The notes under the pieces were generated by a model. The model ran no database searches and was not told the origin of the DNA. It was given only the letters and a program-made list of their open reading frames with translations. A stretch of DNA of 64,000 nucleotides, from contig JAJDAC010000024.1 of assembly GCA_029262065.1 (NCBI GenBank), positions 1-64,000 of the forward strand. Reading direction: 5' to 3'. A program made the position numbers and the translations under genes. The stretch is from Candidatus Krumholzibacteriota bacterium. GTDB lineage: Bacteria; Krumholzibacteriota; Krumholzibacteriia; JAJRXK01. Each line of letters begins with the position of its first letter. The first letter of the stretch is position 1. This document shows, piece after piece, positions 1 to 8,515 of the stretch.

Positions 1-407
1 GTTGGTTCGCTGACAACGATTCCGAGTTTCAATAGTTCCGCGTGCACGTGTGGCGCTCCCCAAAGCGGGTTGTCATGCGCCAGCTGACGGATGAGTGCTC
101 GCTCTTCAAGAGTCAGCGGCGGCCTGCCACGACGGCGACGCCTGCTTTTCCAGCGCCAATATTTTCGGAAGCCAGCACGATGCCAGCCAATCACCGTGTC
201 TGGCTTGACGATGAGCAGGGGGTGACGCCAATTGGGCCAGTACGTTCTCAACAGAATCCAAAGCAGACGATCTCGGTTTTTCAGCGCGGGACGTTTTCCT
301 CCGCGGTTTAGGACTTGGAGCTGATGACGTAGGGCTAAGTTCTCCAAGGCCAGCGAACGTTGAGTCTGGAAGGCGGCGAAGAAGGCACGTAGAATCGCGT
401 AGAACAT
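1..407 (-). CDS. Transposase, integrase-core type, 3' part cut by window edge
   Basis: Frame open from ATG at 407 to the left edge, so only the N-terminal ~135 residues are present. The protein has ALENLALRHQLQVL near the start, then IVKPDTVIGWHR, the basic run RRRRGRPPLT and NPLWGAP. This order is typical of the helix-turn-helix and linker region that precedes an rve/DDE integrase core in insertion-sequence transposases. The catalytic core itself lies outside the window. No clear Shine-Dalgarno is visible, which is common for such genes. Upstream, the sequence around 470-478 (TGTGCCTCC read on the minus strand) could belong to the element's terminal repeat, but the other end is not available to prove it. 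The family is fairly sure; the exact IS family is not. Confidence 0.75.
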   Translation of the reverse strand, partial: MFYAILRAFFAAFQTQRSLALENLALRHQLQVLNRGGKRPALKNRDRLLWILLRTYWPNWRHPLLIVKPDTVIGWHRAGFRKYWRWKSRRRRRGRPPLTLEERALIRQLAHDNPLWGAPHVHAELLKLGIVVSEP

Positions 408-552
408 AATTATCCGAAGAGCTGCGGGAAGCTGTAAGCTTAACAGACGCAACGCGGACGGAATATTTTGGAGGCACAGGTGTATACTATGGAGTGTTGA
501 AGGCGGGCGACATCGACGCGCGCACAACACTTACCCTAGTGAAGTAGGCAGA

Positions 553-1707
553 ATGTCGAGTCGAGTCGCCTGGGGATGGCTGATGGCAATCAGCTTGTGC
601 TTCATATGGCTGTCGCCGTCGAAGGCTGGTGTATTGCGCGTGGCCAAGGACGGCACGGGAGACTTCACGGTACTCCAGTTAGCCGCTGATGTAGCCGCTC
701 CAGGCGACACGATTCTCGTTGCTTCGGGGAGATACGCCGAGTCTTCGATCTACCCATACGATGGCCCTGGGTTTGTCGGCGAAACCTACCTGGGAATAGG
801 CGTTAGCAACCTTACAATCATCGGGGAGGACAGGGACCAGGTTATCATTGGTCCGGAGGAGCTCGTAATTTCTGGTTTCGATCCCAAGGGTATTGCGATG
901 CAGTATCAGGTTGCTACTGATCTGACCTTGATGAACCTCACGATTGAGAACGTTCGAGAAGGTACTCGCCTCCACGAGAATGCTACCGTGGAGAATTGTG
1001 TAATTCGCAACTGCGACTTCGGGGTCTTCGCCTTCGGGGATAGCGTGCGAGTTCTCAATAGTGAGATTCGAGATTGCCTGTCGGGCGGAATCCTCACCTT
1101 CGGGCTTGATTCTGCGCTCGTATCTGGATGCACGTTGACCGACAATGGTTCTATCCACATTGACTTCGAGTTTACGACAAACGCCAAAGTCGTTGCATGC
1201 GACCTGAGTGGTGCGGCCCGGGCGGGGATTCAGGCCGCCCAGTTTTCCTCGGTCGACATACAGTCTTGTAGCATCGTGGACGCTGAAGTCTGGGGAGTGC
1301 GGGTGTCGTTTGACAGCACGGCCAGTATCAACTCAGTTACAGCGATGGCTGGCAGGGGAGGGCTTAGTCTCACGGCGTCGTGCCATGTCGCGGGTGCGAA
1401 CAACATAGTTGAAGGCAGTTCCTATGCGATGCGCTTCGGTAACATGGCTACGAGCGCGATACACCGAAGCGAGATTCGCGGGCAAGTCATCCTGGACTCG
1501 TATGCATCTCTCACTACTGTGGACCTCACCCGGAACTACTGGGGAACGACCGATCCCGACTCCGTGGCTGCATTGATCACGGACATCAACGATGATCCGA
1601 CGAATCTTGGGATCGTAGAGTTCGAACCATTGCTGTCGAGCCCCGTCCCGACCCGCAAGCAATCGATGGGGGACATCAAGAGGCTTTTCGGATTGGACCG
1701 CAATTGA
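553..1707 (+). CDS. Secreted right-handed beta-helix protein with short C-terminal WG-IK-like motif
   Basis: 384 residues. A hydrophobic signal peptide covers residues 1-26 (cleavage probably near SKAG). The mature protein starts with DGTGDFTVLQLAADVAAPGDTI, the usual entry to pectin-lyase-like right-handed beta-helices, followed by repeated short rungs (NLTIENV, ENCVIRNC, LNSEIRDC, SGCTLTDN) to about residue 330. The likely role is an exported surface or periplasmic protein, perhaps polysaccharide-binding; no catalytic residues could be assigned. The last residues contain SMGDIKRLF, which lines up with the C-termini of the proteins at 37662-38327 and 40667-41338. It is transcribed away from the transposase and is followed by a good terminator-like hairpin. 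Confidence 0.8.
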   Translation: MSSRVAWGWLMAISLCFIWLSPSKAGVLRVAKDGTGDFTVLQLAADVAAPGDTILVASGRYAESSIYPYDGPGFVGETYLGIGVSNLTIIGEDRDQVIIGPEELVISGFDPKGIAMQYQVATDLTLMNLTIENVREGTRLHENATVENCVIRNCDFGVFAFGDSVRVLNSEIRDCLSGGILTFGLDSALVSGCTLTDNGSIHIDFEFTTNAKVVACDLSGAARAGIQAAQFSSVDIQSCSIVDAEVWGVRVSFDSTASINSVTAMAGRGGLSLTASCHVAGANNIVEGSSYAMRFGNMATSAIHRSEIRGQVILDSYASLTTVDLTRNYWGTTDPDSVAALITDINDDPTNLGIVEFEPLLSSPVPTRKQSMGDIKRLFGLDRN

Positions 1708-1791
1708 GCGTCGTTGCTTCGCGAGGTTCCTCGTCAATAAGCGTACATAGACTCCGTTCGTTTTGGCACCCCACCCGGGGAGCCAAATATG

Positions 1792-1821
1792 GGGGCCACC
1801 GGAAGGTGGTCCCTCTTGTTT
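1792..1821 (+). terminator. Rho-independent terminator candidate
   Basis: A 9-bp stem (GGGGCCACC pairing with GGTGGTCCC, one G-U pair) closes a GGAA tetraloop and is followed by TCTTGTTT. It lies about 85 bases past the stop of the beta-helix gene on the same strand. Confidence 0.55.
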
Positions 1822-1950
1822 ACTGCACCAAGCGCATCGCCGAGTCTGCGGAACACCGCGCAGAATGCGCTAGAGCTGCCCCAATCCGCCACTTCGCCTG
1901 TACAGGTCGCGCAACCTGAGGCTCTCTCGAGCTCAATCGCTCAATCGCAG

Positions 1951-1980
1951 GCAAGCGCCTCGCAGGCAAGCGCCTCGCAG
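1951..1980. repeat. Two tandem copies of a 15-base unit
   Basis: GCAAGCGCCTCGCAG occurs twice head to tail with no mismatch, ahead of the unknown protein gene. It is preceded by a shorter repeated element (CTCAATCG twice). It looks like replication slippage; no function is implied. Confidence 0.7.
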
Positions 1981-2050
1981 GGTCACATCTTCGCGAGGCC
2001 GCGGCTCGGGGGCCAGAGTATCGTGAAGACAACCGAAAGGAGGTGTCGTC

Positions 2051-2611
2051 ATGATCGACGTGAACGAAGTGCTGGAGCTGTCGGCGGCGGACGAGGCGAG
2101 CCGGCTCTGGGAGGCCTCAAAGGAGATCTATCACGCGGCCCCTCAGGACGTGTCGGCCATTCTGGAATCGCTGGATCTCGGCATCCGGGCCGTGGAGATC
2201 CTGGGCTTCCATCGGATCGAACCCGTTCGCGACAAGTTCCCAGCAACGATCGCTAGCCACCTCGAACCCCCCGCGCCTGACGTGGAGGTCCAGCGGGACG
2301 CGGTGGAGCAACCCCGCTGTCTCGGTTTCCGGGAGCTACTGGACCTGATGAGCGAAGAAGAGCTCCCTTGTGTGGCTAGGGACATGCACCACGGATGGGA
2401 AGACCGGCGGTGCGCCTGCATGCGAGGCCGTGCCCTCACCAACGAAGCCATCGGATTCAGTGTGGGCGCCGACGACCGTGAACAGCTGCTGCTGCTTCTC
2501 GCCTATCGCAATCGAATCTTCCGCTATCCGCCTCCGGTCCGGATCGTGGTTTCGGAGGTCGTGGATTCGTTCCCCCGGCTGGAGGAGTTGGTGAAGAAAC
2601 TCGAGGCGTGA
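2051..2611 (+). CDS. Unknown soluble protein
   Basis: 186 residues, no signal peptide and no membrane segment. The gene has a strong ribosome binding site (AAAGGAGGTG, ATG seven to eight bases later), so it is very probably expressed. The sequence is acidic and mostly helical-looking, with a Cys/His-containing middle part (DMHHGWEDRRCACMRG, residues ~111-126) followed by LTNEAIGFSVGADDREQLLLLL and a proline-rich PPPVRIVV segment. I do not recognise the family. The Cys and His residues could bind metal, but their spacing matches no motif I know. It stands alone between a secreted protein on its own strand and a convergent secreted protein. Confidence 0.65.
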   Translation: MIDVNEVLELSAADEASRLWEASKEIYHAAPQDVSAILESLDLGIRAVEILGFHRIEPVRDKFPATIASHLEPPAPDVEVQRDAVEQPRCLGFRELLDLMSEEELPCVARDMHHGWEDRRCACMRGRALTNEAIGFSVGADDREQLLLLLAYRNRIFRYPPPVRIVVSEVVDSFPRLEELVKKLEA

Positions 2612-2729
2612 CGACGGAGGCACACTCGTTGTGTGGCCAGCGCGCATGTCGAAGTCTTGCTCACGGCCTATCAGGCACCCAACATGAACGCGTACGCCGC
2701 GTGATTCATCAGAGGCACAGGTCCGGTAG

Positions 2730-4646
2730 CTAACGACCGTCCATGCGGAGAATGCGTGATGTTCGGACACGGTCGGACGTGTTCACTCGCACGAAATAGA
2801 TGCCGTTGGAAACACGGGACCCGCGGTCGTCCGCCCCGTTCCAAACAGCGAGTCGTGGCCCCGATCCCAAGGTCGTGTCGAGGAGCCTGCAAACTCGACG
2901 TCCGCGGACGTCCACAACGTCGACAGTGACCTTCTCGGTTCGCGAGAGCCGAAAGTGGATTTCCTGGGAACCGCCGCTTGGGTTTGGGACGATGGTGATA
3001 GCAGCGCTGGTCTTCGCACGAGCTTCTACTTCGATGGGTCCAAGCCACTGCGTAGACTCGCCCCAAGTCGCCTGAAGCCAGAAACTACCGCCATCGGCCG
3101 GCGCCCCGACGAGTGTCGACTCGAACTTTCCGCTGTCGACCATCCTCCAGAGAAGATCCAGCTGGGTGTGCCTCGCATCGCCTTGCCAAGCCGTGAGCGA
3201 TACGCCGGGTACTGCGGTCGAGACTTCGAAGACGAGATCGTCGTCCCTCCACTGGGCCCCGAAGCTCCCGATTGCCACGGGAACAACCTCGACATCGCCT
3301 ATCTTTTCACTCCACAGGTGAGAGTATGACGCGTCGAAAGCGCCGACATACGCATCGTATCGACCGGACCGATACAGAGGGGATCCCCCAAGGTCCAGCG
3401 AAGCCTTGAAGCTCCCGGTAACGTAGGTCTTTCCCGAGGAAGTCGAAGCCATAGAACCCGCCGTCTGTTGGTGAACATCGCCGTAAACGCGGAACCATGT
3501 AACCTGGCCCTCGGCATCGAAGACAATTTGATATGGCGAGTACCAGCCGACCTGGTCCTCGAGTTCCACGGTAGCTTCAGGGATCTCGAAGGACCGGTTC
3601 GATGCACCGAAGACCATGAATTGGCCGTTGGGGAGAGGTCCTACTCCGGAAAGGTCATCGTCGCCCAATCCCCCGATCGCACGAATCCATTCCAGGGTCC
3701 CTTCCGAATCGAAAACCACGGCGTATGCGTCGAGCCACGCGCCCGTAGGATCCGGGTCCGGGAGCAAGTCGCTGCCGAAACCGAAAGGGCCGTCAGAATA
3801 CTCCCCCACCAAGATGAGACGGTCAAAGGGGTCGAGTGCTATTCGCGATACTCTGCCGAATATGTTCGACTTCCGTGTCCATAGTTCTTCTCCAGTTGCC
3901 GAAACACAAGTCAGCTGGACGAAACCCGGATCGTATCCCGCCAAGAACAAGTTCCCAGTGGCACCCACCCGAGCTTCTTTGATGAGGAAAATTTCTTCAG
4001 CAGTTCCGTTGACGGCGTAGCTGGAGATATGGTCTCCGTCACGATCGAACGTAGCGACGAAGCCAGTCCTGTTCCTGCCTTCCGGGGTCACATCCCCACC
4101 GCCGAAATCGACAGGGGCGATGCCGACCCCCGCGATGACGATGTTTGAATTGTTGTCGAAGTCAACGGCCCGGGCTTCTGCGCCAGTCCGGCGACACCAT
4201 TGGTACTCGCCTTTGGGGTTGAACAGAACCAAGTAACTCGTAGCGGCGTCACACACCGGTTCTTCCCCGAATTGAACTCCGTTGTAGCCATAGCCCACGA
4301 TCGCTACGCTACCGTCGGCGTCGATCGCGACATCGATCCAACCGACTGGGTAATCCAGGGATCCGGGCCGCTGGTAGGAATGCGCCCACTGGAGTTGGCC
4401 CCCGGGATCATACCGGACCAGGAACCCTCTCCGTTTACTGGGAGATGATAGGGGCTGTTCTTGAATCAAGATGTCCCCCTGGAATGTCCCAGATACGACC
4501 ACACCGCCTGTCTCGTGCGCGTCAATGTATTGGCCATGCTGGTCAAACGTGCCCTGGAAGGGATCGTCAGCCGCGATTGCCACTTGCAACGGCGCCGCGA
4601 CGAACAACGACGACCAGACAACGGCTTTTTGGACGGCACGTATCAT
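2730..4646 (-). CDS. Secreted SBBP-like beta-propeller protein with FlgD-type C-terminal domain
   Basis: 638 residues. The signal peptide spans about residues 1-25 (VAIAADDPF around the cleavage site). The middle ~500 residues consist of recurring blade-like units such as DADGSVAIVGYGYNG, NSNIVIAGVGIAPVDFGGG and DPFDRLILVGEYSDGPFGFG. They resemble SBBP/kelch-type propeller repeats that record a property as D-x-x-G-N-x-x-x-x-G. From about residue 552 comes a FlgD Ig-like tail (PNPSGGSQEIHFRLS, VDVVDVRGRRV, GIYFVRV). Such tails are found on surface or secreted proteins in FCB-type bacteria and probably act in export or anchoring. No enzyme motif is visible. The gene lies next to another FlgD-tailed gene in the same direction. 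Confidence 0.8.
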   Translation of the reverse strand: MIRAVQKAVVWSSLFVAAPLQVAIAADDPFQGTFDQHGQYIDAHETGGVVVSGTFQGDILIQEQPLSSPSKRRGFLVRYDPGGQLQWAHSYQRPGSLDYPVGWIDVAIDADGSVAIVGYGYNGVQFGEEPVCDAATSYLVLFNPKGEYQWCRRTGAEARAVDFDNNSNIVIAGVGIAPVDFGGGDVTPEGRNRTGFVATFDRDGDHISSYAVNGTAEEIFLIKEARVGATGNLFLAGYDPGFVQLTCVSATGEELWTRKSNIFGRVSRIALDPFDRLILVGEYSDGPFGFGSDLLPDPDPTGAWLDAYAVVFDSEGTLEWIRAIGGLGDDDLSGVGPLPNGQFMVFGASNRSFEIPEATVELEDQVGWYSPYQIVFDAEGQVTWFRVYGDVHQQTAGSMASTSSGKTYVTGSFKASLDLGGSPLYRSGRYDAYVGAFDASYSHLWSEKIGDVEVVPVAIGSFGAQWRDDDLVFEVSTAVPGVSLTAWQGDARHTQLDLLWRMVDSGKFESTLVGAPADGGSFWLQATWGESTQWLGPIEVEARAKTSAAITIVPNPSGGSQEIHFRLSRTEKVTVDVVDVRGRRVCRLLDTTLGSGPRLAVWNGADDRGSRVSNGIYFVRVNTSDRVRTSRILRMDGR

Positions 4647-4702
4647 GGTTGCGCACCCTGAAGTTCCTGTTCGGTACGGACGAGTAGCAATCCAATTGCG
4701 GG

Positions 4703-5710
4703 CTAGCGGTTCACGATCATTTTGCGGGAGCCCGTTGTGTTTCCGGCGCCTTCGAGCCGGTAGTAGTACACGCCGGCAGGAACCCGTCTACCGTTCCGGT
4801 CGCGCGTGTCCCACGCGAGAACGTGTTCTCCCACACCCCGGGGTGCATCTATCGACCGAACCAATCGTCCGGCCACGTCGTACACGCGTAGCTCAGCATC
4901 GGTGTCGACGGTCAATTTGAAACTGATGCTCGTTCGATTGTGGAATGGGTTCGGCTGATTCTGTTCCAGAACCCCGCCCTGCGTGAACACGGACGGCGTG
5001 GATGTCGGGTTGGCGTAGAGCTCTCCGATGTCCTGGGGCGTGAGCGCACGCGCATAGATGCGAGCGTCATCGATCTTGCCGTTGAATACTTCGAGGGCTC
5101 CCGGGACGTCGCCACCGATTGTGAAGTCGAGACCATCGGGGATGAGCGTTGTCTGTGGAATCGAACCGGAGCCGAGGGCTACGCCGTTGACGTAGTGGGT
5201 GATCGATCCGTTGTCGAAGACCGACGCCACGAAGATCCATTCGTCCTCGGGAAGCGTAGTCGGGTTCTGCCAAAATTGATCCCAGTTCGAGATAGAAGTG
5301 CAGATGCCTGCAGGTGACACGTACATTCTGTACATGAGATCGTTCGAACTAGTCGTCGATTTCATGAAGATGGGATTGAACCCAAACCCGACTATGCTCA
5401 CGCCGTGTTGCTGGATCCAAGCGCTTTGAGTCAGTTCGGTAGTCGGAGACTCGAGGCTCACAGAGTTCGGTACCTGGATCCACGAACTGGTTCCGTCGAA
5501 TTCCATGGCCGATTGCGGATTTCCAGATCGATCTGGGCTTGCGACCACGGTGGTGCCCACGGACCCGTGGTTTGCATTTCCACTGATGTCGATGGCATCG
5601 CCGTCAAGTGGCCAATGGGCCACAAGGCCCGTCGTGATGTCGGCGTAGGCCGTGGATCCAGGGAGCAGCCAGAGACTCACGACCAAAGTTCCAATTCGGA
5701 CAGAGCGCAT
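4703..5710 (-). CDS. Secreted LamG-like (concanavalin fold) protein with FlgD-type tail
   Basis: 335 residues from the ATG at 5710. This start has GGAGG seven bases upstream and begins directly with a signal peptide (MRSVRIGTLVV...), so it is preferred over an ATG 33 bases further out. LAHWPLDGDAIDISGNANHG-like sequence after cleavage and DEWIFVASVFDNGSITHYVNG are classic laminin-G/concanavalin-like jelly-roll signatures (residues ~23-230) and suggest glycan or ligand binding. DDARIYARALTPQDIGELY closes the domain. The tail from about residue 255 has QPNPFHNRTSISFKL and VYDVAGRLVRS, the FlgD Ig-like pattern. It probably displays a carbohydrate-binding module outside the cell. Confidence 0.82.
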   Translation of the reverse strand: MRSVRIGTLVVSLWLLPGSTAYADITTGLVAHWPLDGDAIDISGNANHGSVGTTVVASPDRSGNPQSAMEFDGTSSWIQVPNSVSLESPTTELTQSAWIQQHGVSIVGFGFNPIFMKSTTSSNDLMYRMYVSPAGICTSISNWDQFWQNPTTLPEDEWIFVASVFDNGSITHYVNGVALGSGSIPQTTLIPDGLDFTIGGDVPGALEVFNGKIDDARIYARALTPQDIGELYANPTSTPSVFTQGGVLEQNQPNPFHNRTSISFKLTVDTDAELRVYDVAGRLVRSIDAPRGVGEHVLAWDTRDRNGRRVPAGVYYYRLEGAGNTTGSRKMIVNR

Positions 5711-5816
5711 ATCATGACCTCCGCAGACCTCAAGAACTCGCAATTCTCCACCATTATACTAGACAACGTATTCTTGGAGCAGGACCGGACACACAATTCT
5801 CCTTTTTCCGCACTTG

Positions 5817-5945
5817 TGATTTCGTGAGAAGAGGATCTCGCGCCACTTCCGCGGGCAGCACCTTGATGGCCACCACGCGGTCCAGGCGCGGGTCCCGGGC
5901 CTGGTAGACCACACCCATGCCGCCGCGACCGACCCGCTCGCAAGA
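5817..5945 (-). pseudogene. Ser/Thr protein kinase N-lobe remnant
   Basis: A reading frame encodes [14 protein letters not shown] followed by [11 protein letters not shown], which are the glycine-rich loop and the VAIK lysine strand of a Hanks-type kinase. It then loses all similarity near 5820 and stops in unrelated codons at 5754. There is no start codon in the right place, no catalytic loop and no DFG motif. It lies directly after the stop of the cupin gene on the same strand. The fragment is best read as the leftover of a kinase gene removed by deletion. The window contains six intact relatives, so a source copy existed in this genome. Confidence 0.7.
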
Positions 5946-5950
5946 ACCTC

Positions 5951-6385
5951 TCAGTTGTCCTCGACGGGAACGCGCTCGGGTTCGCCCTGCTCGTGCACAC
6001 GAAAGACCAGAATCGTCGCGCTTTCGTCCTTCGTGATCGCGGTATGAACCTGCTTCAAAGGAACCATCATTACATCGCCCTGCTTACCGACGAGGTCGTC
6101 CTTGCCCTCCTGCCACAGAGTGACCGATCCCTCAAGAACATAGGCGAACTCCTCGCCGGGGTGCCAGTGTCTCGGCAGGGACGTGTTCGGCGGAATCGTC
6201 ACCCGGCTGACGATGACCTCTGTGCCGTCGACTCCTTCGAGGACGGCCTTGAGCAAGGTCTCCAGGTTCAGGCCGGGCTTGCCGGCCGACTTCTCGTTTG
6301 GCGGGTCGTCGTGAGCCAGACTCGCCGATTGAAACATCAACAAGGCTCCGATTAGAACAGCTGTGACAAGGATGGGCTTTCGCAT
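5951..6385 (-). CDS. Exported small cupin protein
   Basis: 144 residues with a clear signal peptide (residues 1-24, ending SLAHDD). The rest is one cupin barrel. Motif 1 is [16 protein letters not shown], giving the H-x-H-x3-E metal ligands. Motif 2 is [15 protein letters not shown] with the fourth histidine. Such periplasmic single-domain cupins bind a divalent metal; the substrate cannot be told from sequence. A ribosome binding site (GGAGGAG) lies about seven bases before the ATG. The kinase remnant begins at its stop codon. Confidence 0.82.
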   Translation of the reverse strand: MRKPILVTAVLIGALLMFQSASLAHDDPPNEKSAGKPGLNLETLLKAVLEGVDGTEVIVSRVTIPPNTSLPRHWHPGEEFAYVLEGSVTLWQEGKDDLVGKQGDVMMVPLKQVHTAITKDESATILVFRVHEQGEPERVPVEDN

Positions 6386-6518
6386 TCTTCATCTCCTCCG
6401 GCTGACAATGATGCCAGCTTATCTACGAGTGAGTCAAATCGGGGGCGCTTGACAGTGCTTTTGGAGCCACGTAGGCTTATTGGACAACTGAGCCATACCT
6501 AAGCTGGAACGGTCAAGA

Positions 6519-7178
6519 ATGCAGTTCACCAAGAACCCTCAGAACTCATTGCGGAAAATGCGCTGGTACTTCCCTGTTTGGGCCACCGTCCTGCTTATCG
6601 CCGGCGTCTGGGCTGGTTGTAGTTCGACCGGTCAAAGCAGCGGACCCAGCGAAATTGAATTCGACACCAGTTCGCTGTTGGAAGGCTATGAGTTCTTCAT
6701 CCACGAAGGCGACAGCAAGGCCGCACCATTGATAATGTTCGTCGACGGATGGGGAGCAGAAACCAACTGGAAGGAAGGCTTGAACCTGGTCTTCCTGAAC
6801 ACACACGACACCAATGAACCTTTGGGAACGTTGACTCTGACCATCAACCAGACACTTTCGCCGATCGCCGTCAGCAGTGTGCTTTGTTCGACAACCAGAG
6901 TTCGGGTGGGCACCGGACCGGAACTCGATGGGCAATCCTATTCCATTCCATTTCCCGGTGGCAGGGCTGGCAAGCTGAAGGCGTTTGGCTGCAGCAATCA
7001 AGATATCGAGAACGAATGTAATTTGGAGGAGATCCACTTCAGCATCGATGAAGTCATCCTTTCCCCTGAGAGGCTGATTACTGGCTTTGAAGCGTCAGTC
7101 GTCAACAATGACACCGATGTGGAGCACTTCATCCACGGCAGAATCGTAGCCCGCAAGTCCGCTCCACCCCAACCGTAG
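6519..7178 (+). CDS. Probable lipoprotein of unknown function
   Basis: 219 residues, or 206 if an internal ATG 39 bases later is used (GCGGAAA lies just before it). An N-terminal hydrophobic segment ends in AGVWAGC, a loose lipobox with Cys34 as the candidate lipidated residue. The mature part reads as a beta-rich domain (LGTLTLTINQTLSPIAVSSV; YSIPFPGGRAGKLKAFGC) with three further cysteines. I do not recognise the family. The gene ends just before a decayed serine hydrolase in the same direction. Confidence 0.65.
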   Translation: MQFTKNPQNSLRKMRWYFPVWATVLLIAGVWAGCSSTGQSSGPSEIEFDTSSLLEGYEFFIHEGDSKAAPLIMFVDGWGAETNWKEGLNLVFLNTHDTNEPLGTLTLTINQTLSPIAVSSVLCSTTRVRVGTGPELDGQSYSIPFPGGRAGKLKAFGCSNQDIENECNLEEIHFSIDEVILSPERLITGFEASVVNNDTDVEHFIHGRIVARKSAPPQP

Positions 7179-7180
7179 CG

Positions 7181-7669
7181 GGACCCGCTTCGAGCGAACT
7201 TGCCGCAGATCGGGTGACGCTTCATCACTTGTTGTCGCATCAATCGGGAATTCCGAATTTCGCCAAGAAGGAATTCTACGTGGGAGTTGATGCGCGTCTC
7301 GATTACACGCGCCACGTCTTCATTCCGGCAGGAATGACGCAATCTTCCATCATCTCCGATCGCCGCGATCTTTGGCCGGGGACGGCAAACAGTTATGTGA
7401 ATCACACCGGCGCCTATCAGCGGCCGGATCCCATCAACTACGCCGACGCGCAATTCGGGGCTGGCAACATGATTTCCACGGCAACTGACTTGCACAGATT
7501 CGTTGTTGCGCTGCGCGCTGGGAGTCTGGTGTCACAAGACGGGTTTGCTTTGCTGATGGAGCAGCACGCCCAGTCGGAGAGATCTGACGAACAGCAGGGG
7601 TATGGCTGGAACCTACGTCCTGGCTGGACGAGAAGCCATTCCAGATTACCCGACAGATCACAGGTCTGA
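7181..7669 (+). pseudogene. Decayed serine hydrolase (beta-lactamase/PBP-like family)
   Basis: The frame contains ADRVTLHHLLSHQSGIPNF, the conserved stretch that follows the catalytic SxxK motif in class C beta-lactamase-like hydrolases. The part with SxxK is missing upstream. The YxN region that should come next is also absent: the sequence jumps to FIPAGMTQSS and then to GAGNMISTATDLHRFVVAL, which are the expected later blocks. The C-terminal HxG motif is missing, and a different frame near 7625-7681 carries a more protein-like ending (FQITRQITGLIAEH). Two deletions and a frameshift explain this, so the gene is very probably inactive. Confidence 0.7.
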
Positions 7670-7720
7670 TTGCCGAACACTGACGGAGCGCTCCTCTGGA
7701 TGTTGACCTAGGTCGGCCGA

Positions 7721-8515
7721 CTACGCGGCCAGATCCTTCCGCTCAAGCACGATCGCGGCGGCCACCACCACCAACCCGGTCAATCCCAGTAGCAGCCCGA
7801 TCGGGCCGGCGTGCACGACACCGTCCAACGTGACTCCAGCCTTCTGCTGCGCGAAGAGGGAGACCTCGTCCAGATGTCGGATCCGGGGCGATATCAGGCG
7901 TAGGGTCTCGAACACGAAGCTGGCGACGACCAGGCCGCCCGCCAGCAATGCCGCTTGCCGCGCTCGCGGCAACCAGCACGACCCCAGCAGGGCGAGCCCG
8001 CCGAAGAACCAGGCCAGCGGCAATCCGTTCAGCGAAGAGACGAGTAGATATCTGAGTGTGATGTCGTTCTCGACGAACCTCACGCTGATCATCAGGCCGA
8101 GCGTCAGGGCCAGCACCATCGCCAGCGAGGCGGTCGCCATGGCCAGAAACTTCGCGACGACCACGCGCCAGCGCGGCACCGGGCGGGCCAGTAGCAGATC
8201 GAAGCTCTTCTGTTCGATCTCACCGGCGATCAGAGCCGATCCCTGCGAAACGAGGAAGACTGAGAGCAGCAGAGGCATGGCGTCGAAGACCTTCGCCCGT
8301 AGGAAGCCTTCCAGCTGAGCCATGGCCTGGACATCCCCGATCATGGCTTTGAAGGCCGGCGGCATGTTCTCGAGGAAAGAGATCAGGTCGGGAAAATTCT
8401 GTACCGTCGGAAACAACAGCACGTTGATCGCCGCGATCGCCGCCAACCCGAGGCACCAGGCCAGTGTCTGTCCCTGCAGGTCGCGCATGGTCTTCAGAAA
8501 AATGCTACCGCGCAT
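7721..8515 (-). CDS. ABC-2 type exporter permease
   Basis: 264 residues with about six membrane spans. Examples are LAWCLGLAAIAAINVLLFPTV near the start, LAMATASLAMVLALTLGLMI in the middle and a C-terminal IGLLLGLTGLVVVAAAIVL. Residues ~110-125 have GEIEQKSFDLLLARPVPRW, a conserved cytoplasmic element of ABC-2 permeases in which a sub-population of transporters is restructured. Its ATG overlaps the last 11 bases of the ATPase gene, so the two are one translationally coupled unit. The substrate is unknown; family members export antibiotics, lipids or polysaccharides or act in gliding and Na+ export. Confidence 0.85.
   Translation of the reverse strand: MRGSIFLKTMRDLQGQTLAWCLGLAAIAAINVLLFPTVQNFPDLISFLENMPPAFKAMIGDVQAMAQLEGFLRAKVFDAMPLLLSVFLVSQGSALIAGEIEQKSFDLLLARPVPRWRVVVAKFLAMATASLAMVLALTLGLMISVRFVENDITLRYLLVSSLNGLPLAWFFGGLALLGSCWLPRARQAALLAGGLVVASFVFETLRLISPRIRHLDEVSLFAQQKAGVTLDGVVHAGPIGLLLGLTGLVVVAAAIVLERKDLAA

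Larger units (their letters stand above)
1708..2050. other. Intergenic region with terminator-like hairpin and short tandem repeat
   Basis: No convincing gene is seen. The stretch holds a GC-rich hairpin with a T-rich tail downstream of the beta-helix gene, a 15-base tandem duplication, and just before the next gene a near-perfect ribosome binding site (AAAGGAGGTG). Short open frames on both strands have no start signal and no recognisable product. Confidence 0.6.

Noticed and set aside
408-552. Promoter of the beta-helix gene (TATACT at 483)
   Set aside because: No -35 at proper spacing was found.
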